Shown: positions 1-13,244 of the stretch, in pieces | Layout of the letters: each line of letters starts with the position of its first letter | Position numbering within the stretch: the stretch's first letter is position 1 | DNA from: Rhodocollybia butyracea | Taxonomy: Eukaryota > Basidiomycota > Agaricomycetes > Agaricales > Omphalotaceae | Assembly: GCA_015501585.1 (NCBI GenBank) | Contig: JADNRY010000245.1 | Location: 28,844-92,843 of the forward strand | Direction of reading: 5' to 3' | Length of the DNA stretch: 64,000 nt | Program-made: the position numbers and the translations under genes | The notes under the pieces: generated by a model | What the model saw: the letters and a program-made list of their open reading frames with translations, nothing else | Database searches by the model: none | Told to the model about the DNA's origin: nothing

Positions 1-2375
1 TTCCCTTTCTCCCCGCATCAAAACTTGTCTCCTGTGTTATATGCTCAAGAGACCCGACGTTTGTGTCTGGTACCTCATTTAATGCACTGTAAATATAATT
101 AGCACTAACCCGAGCCCCAGGGTTCGGGGACCAGCAGAGTTCAATAAGTGACCAAATGTCGTCAGGACACCATACTCCTTCAGGTCTTTTTGGGCGCAGT
201 CCACGCACAACAGCAAACATGACAGCAATATCCGTCTTGTCCGAAAACGGTATATTGCACGAAAGAATCTGTTTGTTGAAAGTAATCTCGTCAACTACAT
301 TTATATCAACAGAAGAATATTACCAACCTCAACAACCGTACACGCAAACGCATATACATCCCTAGGGCGTTGATCCTGGACAGGGGTTTCCTTGAGCGCT
401 CCCCAGTATGTATTAATTCGGGGGCCATCCAGCGAATAGCTCCTCGCGTGCCATGACCAGTCGTGGTCAGCAGTCCCGTCGATTCCGAGGCAATGGCAAG
501 TCCAAAATCGGCCAAGCAACAGTGTCCATCGTCGTTCATCAGGATATTCGCCTGAAAGCTACCAGCTCAACAAATCGTGATAAACAGATATTAGAAAACG
601 CACTCCGCGCACGTCACCGTGAACAACAGGCGGTTTTAAAGAATGTAGATAATTGAGACCATCAGCAATCTCCATTATCTGCGGTAAGTCCAAGTTAATT
701 TTGAAACTGTAGATGACTCGGAGGTGGGACATACCACAGATCGTCTGTTGTGATCAGGGTGGTTTTTCAGATACATTACAATATCACCGTTGGACATCCA
801 TGGAGACACTAGGCAGAACCCAAACAAAGTCGTGTTGACACCAAAGAATGGAAGAACATTTGGGTGGCGTAATTGACGCCAAAGTAGAGCTTCATGGCAG
901 AAATCCTTTCAGATGTTGTATATGTTTTAATATAGATTGTGATGAGATGATCAGACATACAGATTCCAGCTTCTGGCGAATCTGTTCATCACTTTCCAAA
1001 TACATACGTAAAACCTTCAAACATACAGCCTGGTCGCCTATTTTCCCTCTCCATATGTCCTTGAATTTACTCATCAGCATAAGAATATCAATTGAGTGTA
1101 GGGGTGCACCTACTGCATAGCCCCCTCCACGGATAGGATGTGGGTGTTCCCGCTGGATGTTGACCAGGAAAAGAGAAGGAGGGAGGACATTGAAAGCTCT
1201 GGATAATTTTCGGATACAGGCCATACACAAACTTCTGTACTTCTCATCAGTATTTGCCCAATCATCCAGTTCCTGTCAGAAATGATCAACCCAACTCTGA
1301 TCGACAATTTGAACATTAACACACACCAACTGTAGGAGTTCCATAACACACGGGATCCAAAGGTGATGCACCTGCATTAGTGTCCACACTGGGTCGGGTG
1401 ATGCTAATACAGTGCGCAGGTCGGCGCTAGATGTCACTTCAGAAGTAGTGAACTTGGATTCAATAGCTGTTGGTACAATTTGGGATTCTCCCGGAGCTCC
1501 CGATGATATGATCACGAAAATGGTGTACCCCTTTTTAGGATGGAGCACCGGAATTACATTAGTAGGTGGGGACCTCAATCGAAAGACAGAGGGAAGGCCT
1601 TCAACCAGGTGGGACTTGAGATAAAAACTTTCAGGTAAACTTTGAAGAAGGCGGATTGTGTCTAAACTACAAATTCATAGCCGGTGAGCTCGGAACACTG
1701 CCAGGATCATTGGACAAACCTTCCTTTCCACCACTTACCAATGGCGTTCATAATGAGCCTATGGTCCTCCGTACCCACATGCCACTCGATATCCCTGAGA
1801 TACTCTTTGACTTCGAAATCACCAAGTTGCGGCCACGATTCTGCCAGAAAGTCGTGGCTATATTCGCTGTGAGCATCATCCTCATGTTGAGGTGATGAGG
1901 CTCGATCCGAATCCGAGTCAGGATTGAAATCAAGGAAAGAAGACCTTTCGGATGAGCTATACATCAAACTTGGTGATATTGTTGGTTTGGCAGACACAGA
2001 TGAGCTCCTGGAAGAAGACTGGCCCTTCTCTTTCTGTCTCTTTGTACTAGATGAATCTCGTGAATAAGCATGACTAAAGCGACCTTGCCCATTGCTTGGA
2101 TGCTCCCACTGAGTAAGAGGAGAATTGGGCTCAAAAGCAATGGAAGAATGATTTGAGAATGTAGGAGAAGGGGGAAAGCCAGTGAATATAGAAGAGCTAT
2201 CCGAGTCATAGCTGTCATCTGCAAAAGAGCTGAACGGAGAATCGACCAATGGTGCTACGTCCTGACTCGGGGCTAAGCTCAAACTCCATGGAGGAGAAGA
2301 TGACAATCGATTTCCACTGCTATCATCAAACTCATTAGCCTGGAATGGATTTCTTGGCGAGATAGGCGGGGGCAT
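1..2375 (-). pseudogene. Tyrosine-kinase-like protein kinase, tandem copy 1, frameshifted, cut by window edge
   Basis: Reading leftward from an ATG at 2375 (MPPPISPRN), a Ser/Pro-rich N-terminus leads into a roughly 250-residue region shared only with copy 2, then a kinase domain. Visible kinase parts are the glycine loop GGGYADIWRG (joined over an intron ending near 1060), the lysine in VCLKVLR, LRHPNVLPFFGV, catalytic loop HGDVRGAN (split by an intron near 540-600), DFGLAI, GTRGAIRWMAPELI and a C-lobe with DVYAFACTVVE. Introns are about 45-55 bases. HGDxRGxN in place of HRDxKxxN is common in expanded agaric TKL kinases. Compared with copy 2, one base is missing near 375-380, between the APE motif and DVYAF, which breaks the frame just after the activation segment. 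The 3' end lies outside the window. A sequencing error cannot be excluded for a single indel. Confidence 0.75.
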
Positions 2376-3234
2376 GGATGTTTGAAAGAAGGTGGATACG
2401 TGGGAGATTAACTTGATTGAATTTTTATAGCTCGGAAGAACATGATTGGAGCGCCTGCAAGTTGCGGTACGACTTACCGTTCGAGTAACTACTACTAACA
2501 ATAATCATCTTTCTGGGTACTTAGTGGCATGACCGGGTAGCGTCCAGAGCCTATACGACGAGCATGAAACCCTCCTACTTACCGCCACTGCGCTGGTCAG
2601 TAGTTGGCATCTATCATGGGCTCTCTGATATCCGCTTGGGACGCTGATTTACAACCAGGCATGTCATAGCACAGGATTTTGGAATGGCTTAATTGGAATC
2701 AATTTAAATCTCGACCTTTAAGGTTCTGGACGAGTCTGGGGTCTGACTGGGATTGTCGTGACTGGTATTTATATAAGGGTGTTCAGTGTCAAATGAGAGA
2801 GTGTACAAAATTTACCATTCCAACATCTCTAGTTACAGTCTACGCTATATTCAATTGGCAGACCTTTAAATCTTCGAAAGAATAACATCAGTGTCCAACG
2901 CAAAAGATTGAACAGATGATGAACAAACTGCCATGGACCATGAGCTCGAGCTCGTCGCGCGACTCGGCAGTCTCCGTTTATATTTTTTTACAACTCGGTT
3001 ATCGCTCTATTTGAAATCGTAGAGACAACTTACTGAAGCAGCTGAGAAGGTTGCAAGTAGAAGAATAAATTGCCGTCTTAGAGAGTCACAGCATCAATAA
3101 ATGGAGGAATAGTAGCCTTTAAGGTCGAATCTGGGTTGGAGTGGCAGTTCTTCCGGAAGAGACGCAAAGGAGTAGAGGTTGAGAGAAAAAAGAGGTAAGC
3201 TCCATTGTATAAAAGAGAAGTCTTATCCTTATGC
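2376..3234. other. Intergenic; duplicated upstream region of the kinase copies
   Basis: No gene of its own. The first part and the stretch around 2790-2895 match the DNA upstream of kinase copy 2 (5640-6110), so the tandem duplication covers kinase plus upstream flank. On the minus strand, 2862-2895 resembles the last codons of the peroxiredoxin gene at 6082-6912 (ending SKI stop versus SKL stop). This suggests the duplicated unit once included the end of that gene. The relic is too short for certainty. Confidence 0.4.
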
Positions 3235-5635
3235 TCACCTACACCTTTGCTGAACGAAAACTTTTGAAAACCCCTTCAATCTACCTCCTTCCCTTCTGCA
3301 TTTTCTCCATGCATGCGAGCTTGTTTCTCGTGTCAAGTGCTGATGAGTATCTGACTCAATGGTCCCATTGGCTACCTCATTCAACAACGTACTCCAAATA
3401 TAATTAGCACTCACCCGGTCCCCAGGTTTCTGGGACCAGCAGAGTTTGATGTCATCCGGACACCAAACAGCTTCAGGTCTTCCAGGCCGCAGTCCATTCA
3501 CAATAGCAAACATGACTGCAATATCTGTAGGTTTTTCCGAAAATGGGACATTGCACGACAGAATCTAAAAAATCTTGTCAACCACATTCATATCAACAGA
3601 TGAATGATAGTCAAAACCTCAACAACTGTACACGCAAATGCATATACATCCCTAGGACGCTGATCCCGGGACAAGGGTTTCTTAGCCTGCTCGCCAGTAT
3701 GTATTAGCTCGGGGGCCATCCAGCGAATAGCTCCTCGCGTGCCATGACCAGTCGTGGTCAGCAATCCTGTCGAACCGACGCAATGGCGAGTCCAAAATCT
3801 GCCAAACAACAGTGTCCGTCGTGGTTCATTAGGATATTCGCCTGAACACCTGCCAGCTCAACAACTCGTGATGAAATCAAAAGAAAAACAACGCACTCCG
3901 CATACGTCGCCGTGAACAACAGGCGGTTTTAAAGAATGTAGATAATTGAGGCCATCAGCGATCTCCATTATCTATGGGAAGTTCAAGTTGTATTTGAGAC
4001 AATAGACGAGGCGGCACTGGCACGTACCACGGATCGTCTGCCGTGATCAGGATCAGATACGTCACTATATCACCGTTGGACATCCATGGAGACACTAGGC
4101 AGAACCCAAATAAAGTTGTGTTAACACCAAAGAATGGAAGAACATTTGGGTGGCGTAATTGACGCCATAGTAAGGCTTCATTACAGAAATCCTTCTGGAC
4201 GTTGCACACGTTATCAGTAGATCGCAAAGGAATGACCGCAAACTTACCGATTCCACCTTCTTGCGAGTCAACTCATCACTTTCCAAGTATGTACGCAAAA
4301 CCTTCAAACATATAGCCTGGTCGCCTATTTTCCCTTTCCATATGTCCTTGAATGTACTGTAAGCGAACACAAAAAACTAATCCTTTATAAGGGTGCACCT
4401 ACTGCAAAGCCCCCTCCACGGATGGGATGTGGATGCTCCCGTTGGATATTGACCAGGAAAAGAGGAGGGAGGACATTGAAGGCTCTGGATAGATTTCGGA
4501 TACAGGCCATACACAAACTTCTGTATTTTTCATCAGTATTTGCCCAATCATCAAGTTCCTATGGTCGGGAATGATCAGCCCAACTCTGATCGACGATTTG
4601 AACATTAACACACACCAACTGTAGGAGTTCCATAACACACGGAATCCAAAGGTTATGCACTTGCATTAGTGTCCACACGGGGTCGGGCAATGCCAATATA
4701 GAGCGCAGGTCGACACTGGATGTTACTTCAGAAGTAGTGAACTTAGATTCAATAGCTGTCGGAACAATTTGGGAATCCCCCGAGGCTCCTGATGATATGA
4801 TCACGAAAATAGTATGTCCCTTCTCAGGATGGAGCACCGGGAGTACATTAGTAGGTGGAGACCTCAATCGAAATACAGAGGGAAGGCCTTCGACCAGGTG
4901 GGACTTGAGATAAAAACTCTCAGGTAGACTTTGTAGAAGGTGGACTGTGTCGAAACTATGAATTCATAATCGGTAAATTGGAAACCCCAAAAAGAGTAAT
5001 GGACATACATGCCCTCCCACCATTTATCGACGGCGTTCATGATCAGCTTATGGTCCTCTGCGCCCACCTGCCACTCAATATCCCTAAGGTATTCTTCGAC
5101 TTCTAGATTACCAAGTTTCGGCCGTGATTCTGCCCACAAATTCCGGCTGTATTCATCATCCTCACATTGAGGTAGAGAGGATTGATCCTGAACAAAGTCA
5201 AGGAACGAAGACTTTCCGGATGAGTTGTACGCCAGACTCGGTAATATCGGTTTGGCAGACAAGGACGAGCTCCCGGACGAAGGCCGACCCTTCCCTTTCT
5301 GGCTTTTTGTACTAGACGGATCTCGTGATTGAGCGCGACTAACGCGGCCTAGTAGTAATCCAAATTCACCATCGCTTGGGTGCTCCCCCAGAGTAAGAGT
5401 AGGACTGGGCTCAAAAGCAATGAATGAATGATTCGAGAGAGTAGGAGAAGGGGGAATGCCAGCAAAAATAGAGGAACTACTCGAGCCGTGCCCAGAGGTG
5501 TTATCCGTGATAGAGCTGATAGGAAAGTCTACCGAAGGTCCTACATCCTAGGCCAAGATAGCCACTGATTTTCATCGTTACTGTCAAGCTCATGGGCTTG
5601 GAAACTATTTCTTGGCAAATTAGGGGGGGGGACAT
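3235..5635 (-). pseudogene. Tyrosine-kinase-like protein kinase, tandem copy 2, multiply disrupted
   Basis: Same architecture and intron positions as copy 1: N-terminal Ser-rich part, shared middle region (EYLRDIEWQVG, then LVEGLPSVF-type sequence), GGGFADIWKG glycine loop, ICLKVLR, LRHPNVLPFFGV, HGDVCGAN, DFGLAI, RWMAPELI and C-lobe ending at the stop near 3235. Lesions relative to copy 1 are: (1) a run of nine C just after the start at 5635, one base short of the copy 1 frame; (2) a small deletion with an in-frame TAG near 5548; (3) one base missing near 3775-3780, right after DFGLAI, which shifts the activation segment out of frame. The Arg of HGDxRG is replaced by Cys. The unit repeats about 3.2 kb from copy 1. 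Confidence 0.75.
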
Positions 5636-6081
5636 GGATGCCGTAGAACAAGGTGCACAGGTGGGAAATCAGCTTGATTGATCTAAAGCTGGAAGGGAAA
5701 CACGGTTGGATTACGCCCACAAGTTACAATACGACTCACCATATGAGTGGCGCAGTGTCCAGAGCGTATAGGAGCATGAAGCTGACCACTGATCCAATTC
5801 TGATCCACTTCAGACATTTATCCATGGCCAGGCCATGATATAAGTAGCACAATTATTCTTTGATCAATCTACTTGACCTTTGACAGTCTGGATCTGACGA
5901 GGATAGTTTTGGGGGAAGACATGGAGATACATGGCGAAATGAAATGTGGTGGCAGATTCTAGACGAGACCAGAAGAATTGCTTGTAGGTATCTAAATGTG
6001 TTCAGTCAAACAAGAGAATACAAATTTACGATTTTCAACATCTATAGGTTACAGTATACACGATATTCAATCACCAGACCT

Positions 6082-6912
6082 TTAAAGCTTTGACAGAACA
6101 GCCTCAGCGCCTGACACAGTGACTTCCCTCCCAGGCTCAACCTGTATAAACAATGCAACGCATGAGCAGCTCAACTATTGAAGAATAATGAATATCACAA
6201 ACATCAACATATTTGACGACAAGGTCATCAAGAATCAACGCATAACGCGCAGTACGCACACCAAGGCCTGCAGCAGAGAGGTCGAGGGTGAGACCGAGTG
6301 CTTTGGACCATTCGACGTTGGGATCGGAGAGAGTAAGGATCTACGAAGATCACGTTAGAATCGGAAAGTAGGTAGAGCCAACGTAGCGGTAATGAAGAAA
6401 CAGTAATCAAAGTAATCACCTTGTCCTTCAATCCCTCGAATCGCCCCCATCCGCTCATCACAAAGGGATCGTTGGCAGCCACGACGGCAATCACATCAAC
6501 ACCCTTAGCCTTGAATTCGTCGTACTTTGCAATGTAGGGGGGAAGATGGTTGACATGGCAAGTTGGCTAAGAACTTTTATTAGGACGCGACAGCAATGAT
6601 CAAGCGAAGACATCATGTACTGACCGTGAATGCGCCGGGGACAGCAAAAACAACGACCTTCTTTCCCTTCCATTCCTTATTTATGTTAAGTTTTGTCGCT
6701 ACAAAGCCACTGGTCAGATATCTTGGTGTATTCTACGAAAGGTGTACTTACGAACACCGCAAGCAGTCTAAGGCAACGCAGGACAATCAGCCACTAAGTA
6801 TAACAACGAAGCGAGGAAAGGTACGGACGTGGCTGTCGAGTTCCGGGGTATAGGCAACATAACTGAAAGTTCCATCCGGAATAGTGTCGCCTACTTTGAT
6901 TGTGGGAGCCAT
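6082..6912 (-). CDS. Peroxiredoxin, Prx5/Asp f3 (PMP20) type, atypical thiol peroxidase
   Basis: Reduces hydrogen peroxide and alkyl hydroperoxides through a peroxidatic cysteine. The spliced product is about 172 residues, normal for fungal Prx5. It starts MAPTIKVGDTIPDG; the active-site region reads FAVPGAFTPTCHVNHLP, with the peroxidatic Cys near residue 61 and the usual Pro/Thr before it. A second Cys (TACGVP, near 31) lies N-terminal. Further family blocks are GVDVIAVVAANDPFVMSGWG, LSDPNVEWSKALGL and a C-terminal VSGAEAVLSKL. At least five GT-AG introns are needed, one of them inside GAFT/PTC, and every exon joins in frame. The gene looks intact and lies between the kinase duplication and the MAPK kinase. 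The C-terminal SKL could act as a peroxisomal targeting signal of the PTS1 type, as in PMP20 proteins. Confidence 0.92.
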
Positions 6913-6947
6913 AGTAAAAGATGGACGACAGAGAGAAAAAGTTCAAA

Positions 6948-6957
6948 CTTTATAAAG
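6948..6957 (-). promoter_or_regulatory. TATA box of the peroxiredoxin gene
   Basis: CTTTATAAAG lies about 40 bases upstream of the ATG at 6912. The rest of 6958-7465 holds no gene; it contains repeated CACGTGATACACGTG and GCTGACAAG motifs whose role is unknown. Confidence 0.45.
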
Positions 6958-7465
6958 CATCGATATCGCGATCGGTAGCATACACGTGATACACGTGACC
7001 TCACAGTGCGCTGACAAGTGACTTACAAAGTGCTGACAAGATGCTGATACACGCGTATAAGGTTTACGGGGCGTCGATCCCACAGCATGAATTTCATCCT
7101 CGAGTTCACCTGGGGTTGCTCACATCCGCGGTACACGAGGGCAATACACCTCCTTACACATGTACGCTGACCTGTCCTCATGATATCTGCTTCAATTGGT
7201 TGGAAATGTGATCCAGAGCCAGCGCTCCTCCAAAGGCGCTGAGCTAGTGCTGAACCTCCCCGTCGCAGAACGTTTGAGAGGACATTTCTCTCTTCAAACC
7301 TCGTAATAAATACGATAAAATAAGTAGCTACATAAATAATATTAAAGAATGATAACCTAGAGATGTTCGAATCACCAGGGAAAAAAAGAAAAGACTATTG
7401 TACCCAAACCGCCTACGGCGAAAAAAACATCGCCTTTCAAACCCGAATGCAAACTACTTTCTGTG

Positions 7466-9543
7466 TCACAGCGTCCCTGCCCATGTCCTCAAATCCATCT
7501 CCTTTCTGGTACGATCGTTATCCATCCAACTCGTCCCTAACAGTTCCCTCGGATTCAGCCTGGAAACGGGGTCCTTCTTGAGGCAGTTCCCGACAAATTC
7601 GTCTGCTTCGGTGGCTGTTCAAGGGGGGAAATCAACAACGAGTAGCATCAGATAAGAAGGAATATGCGGACCGAAACTCAGTGAATGTTGAACCGAGGGT
7701 GTGATAAGTGTCGGTGGCGGTTCTTGTACAATATGGTGCATGAGCTCAAGGATCGATAACGAGCCCACGCCTGTGTGCACGGAGATACGCCGGGATTTCC
7801 GTGAACTTGCTCGTTTGGAGAGGGCAGATGGGAGGGTGGCTGAAGATACTGAACCTAAGACAGTGAAGGCAATAAGCATCAGTTCCACGTCTTCAAGAGG
7901 CATTGTGACAGAGGAAACCCACCTGACTTCAACGGACTTTCGCCTTCATCCGTATCGGAAAACGGAAAACATCCATGTGCGAGCTCGATGAGAGTGACTC
8001 CGAGACTCCATACGTCAGACTTGACAGTGTAATCGGAGCCTAGAATACGTTCGGGCTGGTTGGGTGAAACGCACATTAGGTTAGTTGAAAAAGGACACGA
8101 TGAAATTAGAGACAGCTTACGCTCATATACACACTGGTCCCCACGAACGTTTTCGCCACACTGTTCTCCAGCTCTCCGCTGACGCCAAAATCACACAGCT
8201 TGACTTGACCTGTAGGGCACGTCGATGAGAAGATCCTTTGAGAAAAAAGTCGAAAACTTACCCTCCGAATTCAACAAAATGTTACTGGGCTTGATATCCC
8301 GATGTAAAACACCCATGTCCTCGTATAAATAGACCAATCCTCCCAGTACACATCTCGCGACCTGTCTCACAATGCCAATCGGTATAGGTCCCGGTACCTG
8401 TTCCGTGTCCCCCGAATCCCAGGTATTCGCTCTGAGCAAGGAGGATCTGGGTCCTTTCAGCTTTATTTTCCGGCCGATATTCTTATAAATCGACTCGAAA
8501 GATCCTCTGTCCATAAACTCCATACATATACAGATGTTAGGCTCGGAGAGGAAGGCACCAAACGAGGACACGATGTATGGTGATGAACATGCGTGCATAA
8601 TGTGCAGCTCGCGGAGAATTTGCTTCCTGATGGTGGGTTTCGCGTCGATAAGGACAATCTGAAATTCAAGTTGGGTTAGATGGATATCAACTGGTAACAT
8701 ATCTAGCTATACCTTCTTCGCCATTACAATCCCACTCGGGACGTGTTCAACCTTCATTACAGAGCCACCATTTCCCATGCCCAGCTCCGCAAGATCTTTC
8801 AGATCGCTTTCCTGCAGCGGATCCGTGATCAAGCGAATATCTTGCTTCGCTTTGCAGTGATAGTCGGAGCCCATAGCCGACGTCACGGCTGTCGACGATG
8901 AAACATCACTGCGATCTGATGCGAGCCCACTACTTCCCAAAGTCGAAGAAGACGACGATGAAGACGACGACGTTAGGCCGGTGGCTGGTATTCCAGTACC
9001 GGGATTAGGTCTCCTCACATTCTCACTCTTCCTCATCTCCTCCAACGCCGTGGTTAACGCAGCCTGAAGACTCAATCTCTGGGTCGTGGAGCTTTCTGGA
9101 GTCATCAGCACACTAGCTGATATAGGCGGTAAGCCCGAGCCGAGACCGACAGCACCGCGACCAAATGGACCATAGTTTGAGATACCCAGGCCAGAATTAA
9201 AGGGCTGTGCATTCTGGACGTTGACGGATAGTGACATTGGTACACGTCGCGGTGTAGGGGCATTGCGTGAAGGAACAGGAGGTAGTGATAAAGGAGGCAG
9301 AGGAGGCAATGCCCCAGTTGGAGGTGGGCCTGGAGTTGGGTACAGATATGAAGCTGGGTTTGGTAGCTGGAGATTAAAGTTGCGCTTTTTACTGAACGAG
9401 TTGGGAACAGTAGTAGGCGGCGTTGGAAGGGCGGGTCGAGAACTAATCGACACTCGAGTTGGAGGAGGAGGCGTAGACGGAGGTACCGAGCTTTGCTGGA
9501 GAGATGAAGGTAAAGTGGGCGGGGTGGGTAATGCGCGCGGCAT
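7466..9543 (-). CDS. MAP kinase kinase, STE7/Fuz7 (pheromone/filamentation) type
   Basis: Dual-specificity kinase that should phosphorylate a Fus3/Kss1-type MAPK in the mating and filamentation cascade. Residues 1 to about 230 are Pro/Ser-rich and contain a MAPK docking-like motif KKRNFNLQL (52-60). The kinase domain follows: [54 protein letters not shown], the activation loop with S-V-A-K-T before FVGTS, YMSPERI, and [19 protein letters not shown] plus KQILREL is typical of the STE7/Fuz7 group, not PBS2 or MKK1. Five introns (8659-8712, 8210-8261, 8056-8120, 7855-7922, 7615-7671) all join in frame, and the last exon encodes [14 protein letters not shown] up to the TGA at 7466-7468. The ATG at 9543 is the first in frame. 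The gene looks complete and functional. Confidence 0.92.
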
Positions 9544-9575
9544 CTTCAAGTAGTGAACGTTCTCAACAAAGTGAC

Positions 9576-9628
9576 CTGGGTGTTATAAGGTGTGATCGTC
9601 CAAAAGTCTGAATTGACCTGATACTCAC
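9576..9628 (-). other. 5'-UTR intron of the MAPK kinase gene
   Basis: GTGAGTATC donor and CACCCAG acceptor on the minus strand, 53 bases, ending 32 bases before the ATG. This is a predicted leader intron. Confidence 0.55.
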
Positions 9629-11139
9629 CTGTCAATACCGTCCCTGCACCGGAGAGGATCCGGCAGAGAGAATTTCCTTGACAATGAGTCCCAGTGTTGA
9701 GAACTTGAGAATCCGCGGCAAATGAAACATAAAGGAGGGCTGGGTGTGTTCTAGTGTGTTACGGATATCTTCGAAGCAGTGCAAAGTTGAAAGTAAGGAT
9801 TTGAAAATCGGGCCATTTCGTCCTGGTACACGGAAAGTTCAAACTTCACCAGATTTCACCAGACTTCACCCAGCCAATAGAAGAAGCCAGTTTTGGAGGC
9901 ATGGCGGCTCATAGCGGCTAATGGGACCTCAAATTTCCTTGACGCGGCATGACCAGGCCCAGGCGTTACCCCGCCCTTGATGCATGCAGCCACGTTTCAG
10001 CTCGAGTTTCGGTCAAGCCAGCGCCCCTTCGGCTACAAAAGAATCTGAAAAGATGACATCAGTTACTCCAACTTTGTGTAATTTGCACCCTTGTGCACCA
10101 CAGATTGTCGAAGCTTTGAAGGGCGAAACAGGGCGAAACTTGACGAAACATCTCGCGCACGGGTGATGGAAAAAATGAAGGAGGTAAGCGCCCATAAAGA
10201 AATCGATTAGATATCATCAGATCTAATCATGTAATACTCCTCAGTGTCATTCCATTCTCGGGCTTGCTTGGTGGGTAGTGCTAGTGAGTATCCAAGGTAT
10301 CCAAGCATTAGGTACGTTTACCAAGCATTTACACTGACGCTGAACTTCCGAAAAAACGGCTTATCAGCAGATAAGCCAGATTAAAGCGTGGAATTGGCAT
10401 CTACCGACTCGATAAGTACAGTGAGAAGCTGTCGCCTAAGTAGTCCATATAGGCTATGCGTGATTGACCGACAGAAAAAGGAGCTGGTTACAGGTCGGCC
10501 ACGGTCACTATAACGACTTGGATAGCGGTAAACAGGGATTAGATCACAACTCCGGAGTCCGAAGTGAGGGTCTAGATTAGAGGTATGATAGGAGACACTG
10601 GTTTGCCTGTAAGTTAGGCTTTGCCCTGTGAGTGGGAGGTGCAGAAGGAAATAATACATTCGCCTCAAACACGGAAGAGCCGAGTTGGAACGCTGCGAAA
10701 CCGCTGAGAAGGGGAATACTTGAAGCACTTTTTGCACGCTGCCCCTACGAGTGCACGATACCCCAAAGATGTGGGAGGATGTAGGTAGTGCTAATTTTGT
10801 TTTCCGTACTAACTCGTTCTAATGACGATCTTTATCCTCATCCCGGTCAAACACCCGGCTTATGCCTCTTGAAGCTAGAGTGTGAAACTGTATTCTCTGT
10901 TGTCTTGTTATCAGATGTGGTGATTTAGAGTCGTATGCGCATAAGTATACTGACAAACGCTCATGGCTTCACAATAATAATGTGTTCTGCCCCGGCGTTC
11001 AGATCTTGGACCGCGCCGAGTAATTGACTTCCTTCCTTCCTTCCCCCAGGCACTTAGCTTGGTGACGGTCAATTAACCGAGGCGTTCAATCCCTTTTGAA
11101 TTCCCTGTTTAGAATTTAGAGCGTTGGATTGATTGTCAT

Positions 11140-11330
11140 CATAGTAAAGCTATATACAACGACATTCTTGGCTATTGAACGCGGTACCAGTATCTGTGTG
11201 TAATCACACCTTCAAAATTCGACCTTTACTTACATTCCTTGAATCCACACAATCAAACAATAACCAACCACATTGACTTCCCGACTCCCTTCTCGTGGAT
11301 CTTTCCTGTATTAATTCCAAATCGTATGTC
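11140..11330 (+). promoter_or_regulatory. Orphan promoter-like segment
   Basis: A TATA-like AGCTATATACAACG near 11146 is followed by a pyrimidine-rich, ACAATC-rich leader, as before many agaric genes. The first ATG (ATGTCCCTCAGCTAG, near 11323) meets a stop after four codons and no intron rescue is obvious. It may be the front end of a deleted gene. Confidence 0.3.
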
Positions 11331-12547
11331 CCTCAGCTAGACAGCTGCTGAGATGCAATGTTTCTATCTGGAGAAATGCTCGGGAATCGGAAGTGCTTTT
11401 TGGAGCGCCCAGCAGAGCCCCAGTAATATCAGTCTCGGGCTTTCCTTGATTGTATGTGTACTAGCTGGGGCTATTACGCTGGGCCTATTACTTAAATTAC
11501 GCCCTAAAATATGTTTGAATGTTCCTTAGTCAACGCCATAGCGAAGTTCATGTTGCACAGGTACTCAGAAGTACTCCCAGGTATTTACTCTCTCTTCTGT
11601 GATACATGCATGTATTCCTGTGACGACCTCATGCAAGCAGGTCTGCTTCGGAAGATCCGGCCTTCAGACTTTGGACCGCGCCAAATAATTCCCTTCATCC
11701 TTCCTTCCATATCCCTCCGGCACTATCCGTATCCACAAGCCAACTTACTGGTTAGTTCTTGAGATTACCTTCTCGTTATAATGGAAAAGTCAAAAACCGT
11801 GAATGCAGGCAGCGCATCCACAGGAACCGGTGAAATCAATTTCGATAGTCAAGGACTGAGCAAAAAACGAGATTATGCGTTCAGCTTCACCGCCTGGCGG
11901 GAAGAATTCTACTTTAGACCATCTTTGTGAATTGAGAAATGAAGAAGGGAGGAGCCTGAGGATTTGGTTTGTTGTGCTCACTGGTTTCTACCTGATGGCA
12001 GAGCAATTTCAGAACATGCTCCTGATACATCGAAATGATGACGGCTGTTTAATTTTTCGAGTTTTAGAAAAGAACCTAAGGGCCATTTGATAATAAACAT
12101 TGATCAATACGGGCGAGGGCTGAAACTTACCTTGGGCTTATTCGTGTGTTCAAGGCTAGCAAGAAACTTAAAGAGCGTGTCCAGGAAGAGCAATAGCAAG
12201 TACAACTTCCAAGAGAAACTGTCGGCCTTGAAGGTGGATGCAGCTTGGTTCTGCACAACGCAGTGCTGAAATACTGTCAGTATAAGTATGCTCCAATCGC
12301 CAGAACATGAACGAGACACGAGCCCGACCAGTAAGCTAATAGAGTATTTACGCCTCTTACAACTGACTTCGAAGATATGATCGGGGCCAGAGAGATGCCA
12401 TTGCGACAAAGGGTCATCTGTCGGTTTGGTCAACACAATAAGGCCGTTGCGGAACTTCGACGCCCATAGTGCAATACTAGCCGATGGTTCACATATATAA
12501 GCACTATTGTGAACAACGTAGTAAGAAGCTGCTATACAATGAGTTTA

Positions 12548-12807
<260 letters not shown>

Positions 12808-13180
12808 GACGCCAGAATGGTGGATTCTCACGTCACGTTCTTGGTACATATGCCTTCAATGAATGTTGTCCGATGCGAGTAGGAAGTTCCAAGCAATTTC
12901 CTACGGGGTGAATAAGTACCGTATAGATCAAAGTTTACCAGAGTGTCAAGGCTCCTTGGCAGTGAGCTACATGTACATACACTATATACAGTTCAATGGT
13001 CGGCTGCAGAATAGTACAGACAGGTACAGACGATATTGTGGCGTTGGCTGTAAACGACCTAGATGTTTACCGCAAAGTCTGATCACAATCAAAGTCCACG
13101 TAGGGTGTGTACTGTCTTCTGTGCGTCGACGGTTGAGGCGATCAGTGCGAGCGAAAAGACAATCGATCAGAAGTTCAAGC

Positions 13181-13188
13181 TATATAAG
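13181..13188 (+). promoter_or_regulatory. TATA box of the small gene at 13245
   Basis: TATATAAG lies 64 bases before the ATG at 13245. Confidence 0.5.
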
Positions 13189-13244
13189 CGCCGATAGACC
13201 ATGTGACTTGCTCGTTTTGTTGCTAACTACTATCAGCCACTATC

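Noticed and set aside
9221..9553. Plus-strand Gly-rich frame opposite the MAPK kinase N-terminus
   Set aside because: Antisense shadow of the Pro/Ser-rich coding sequence.
10381..10737. 118-codon minus-strand frame
   Set aside because: No domain, no introns, no promoter; composition like its surroundings.
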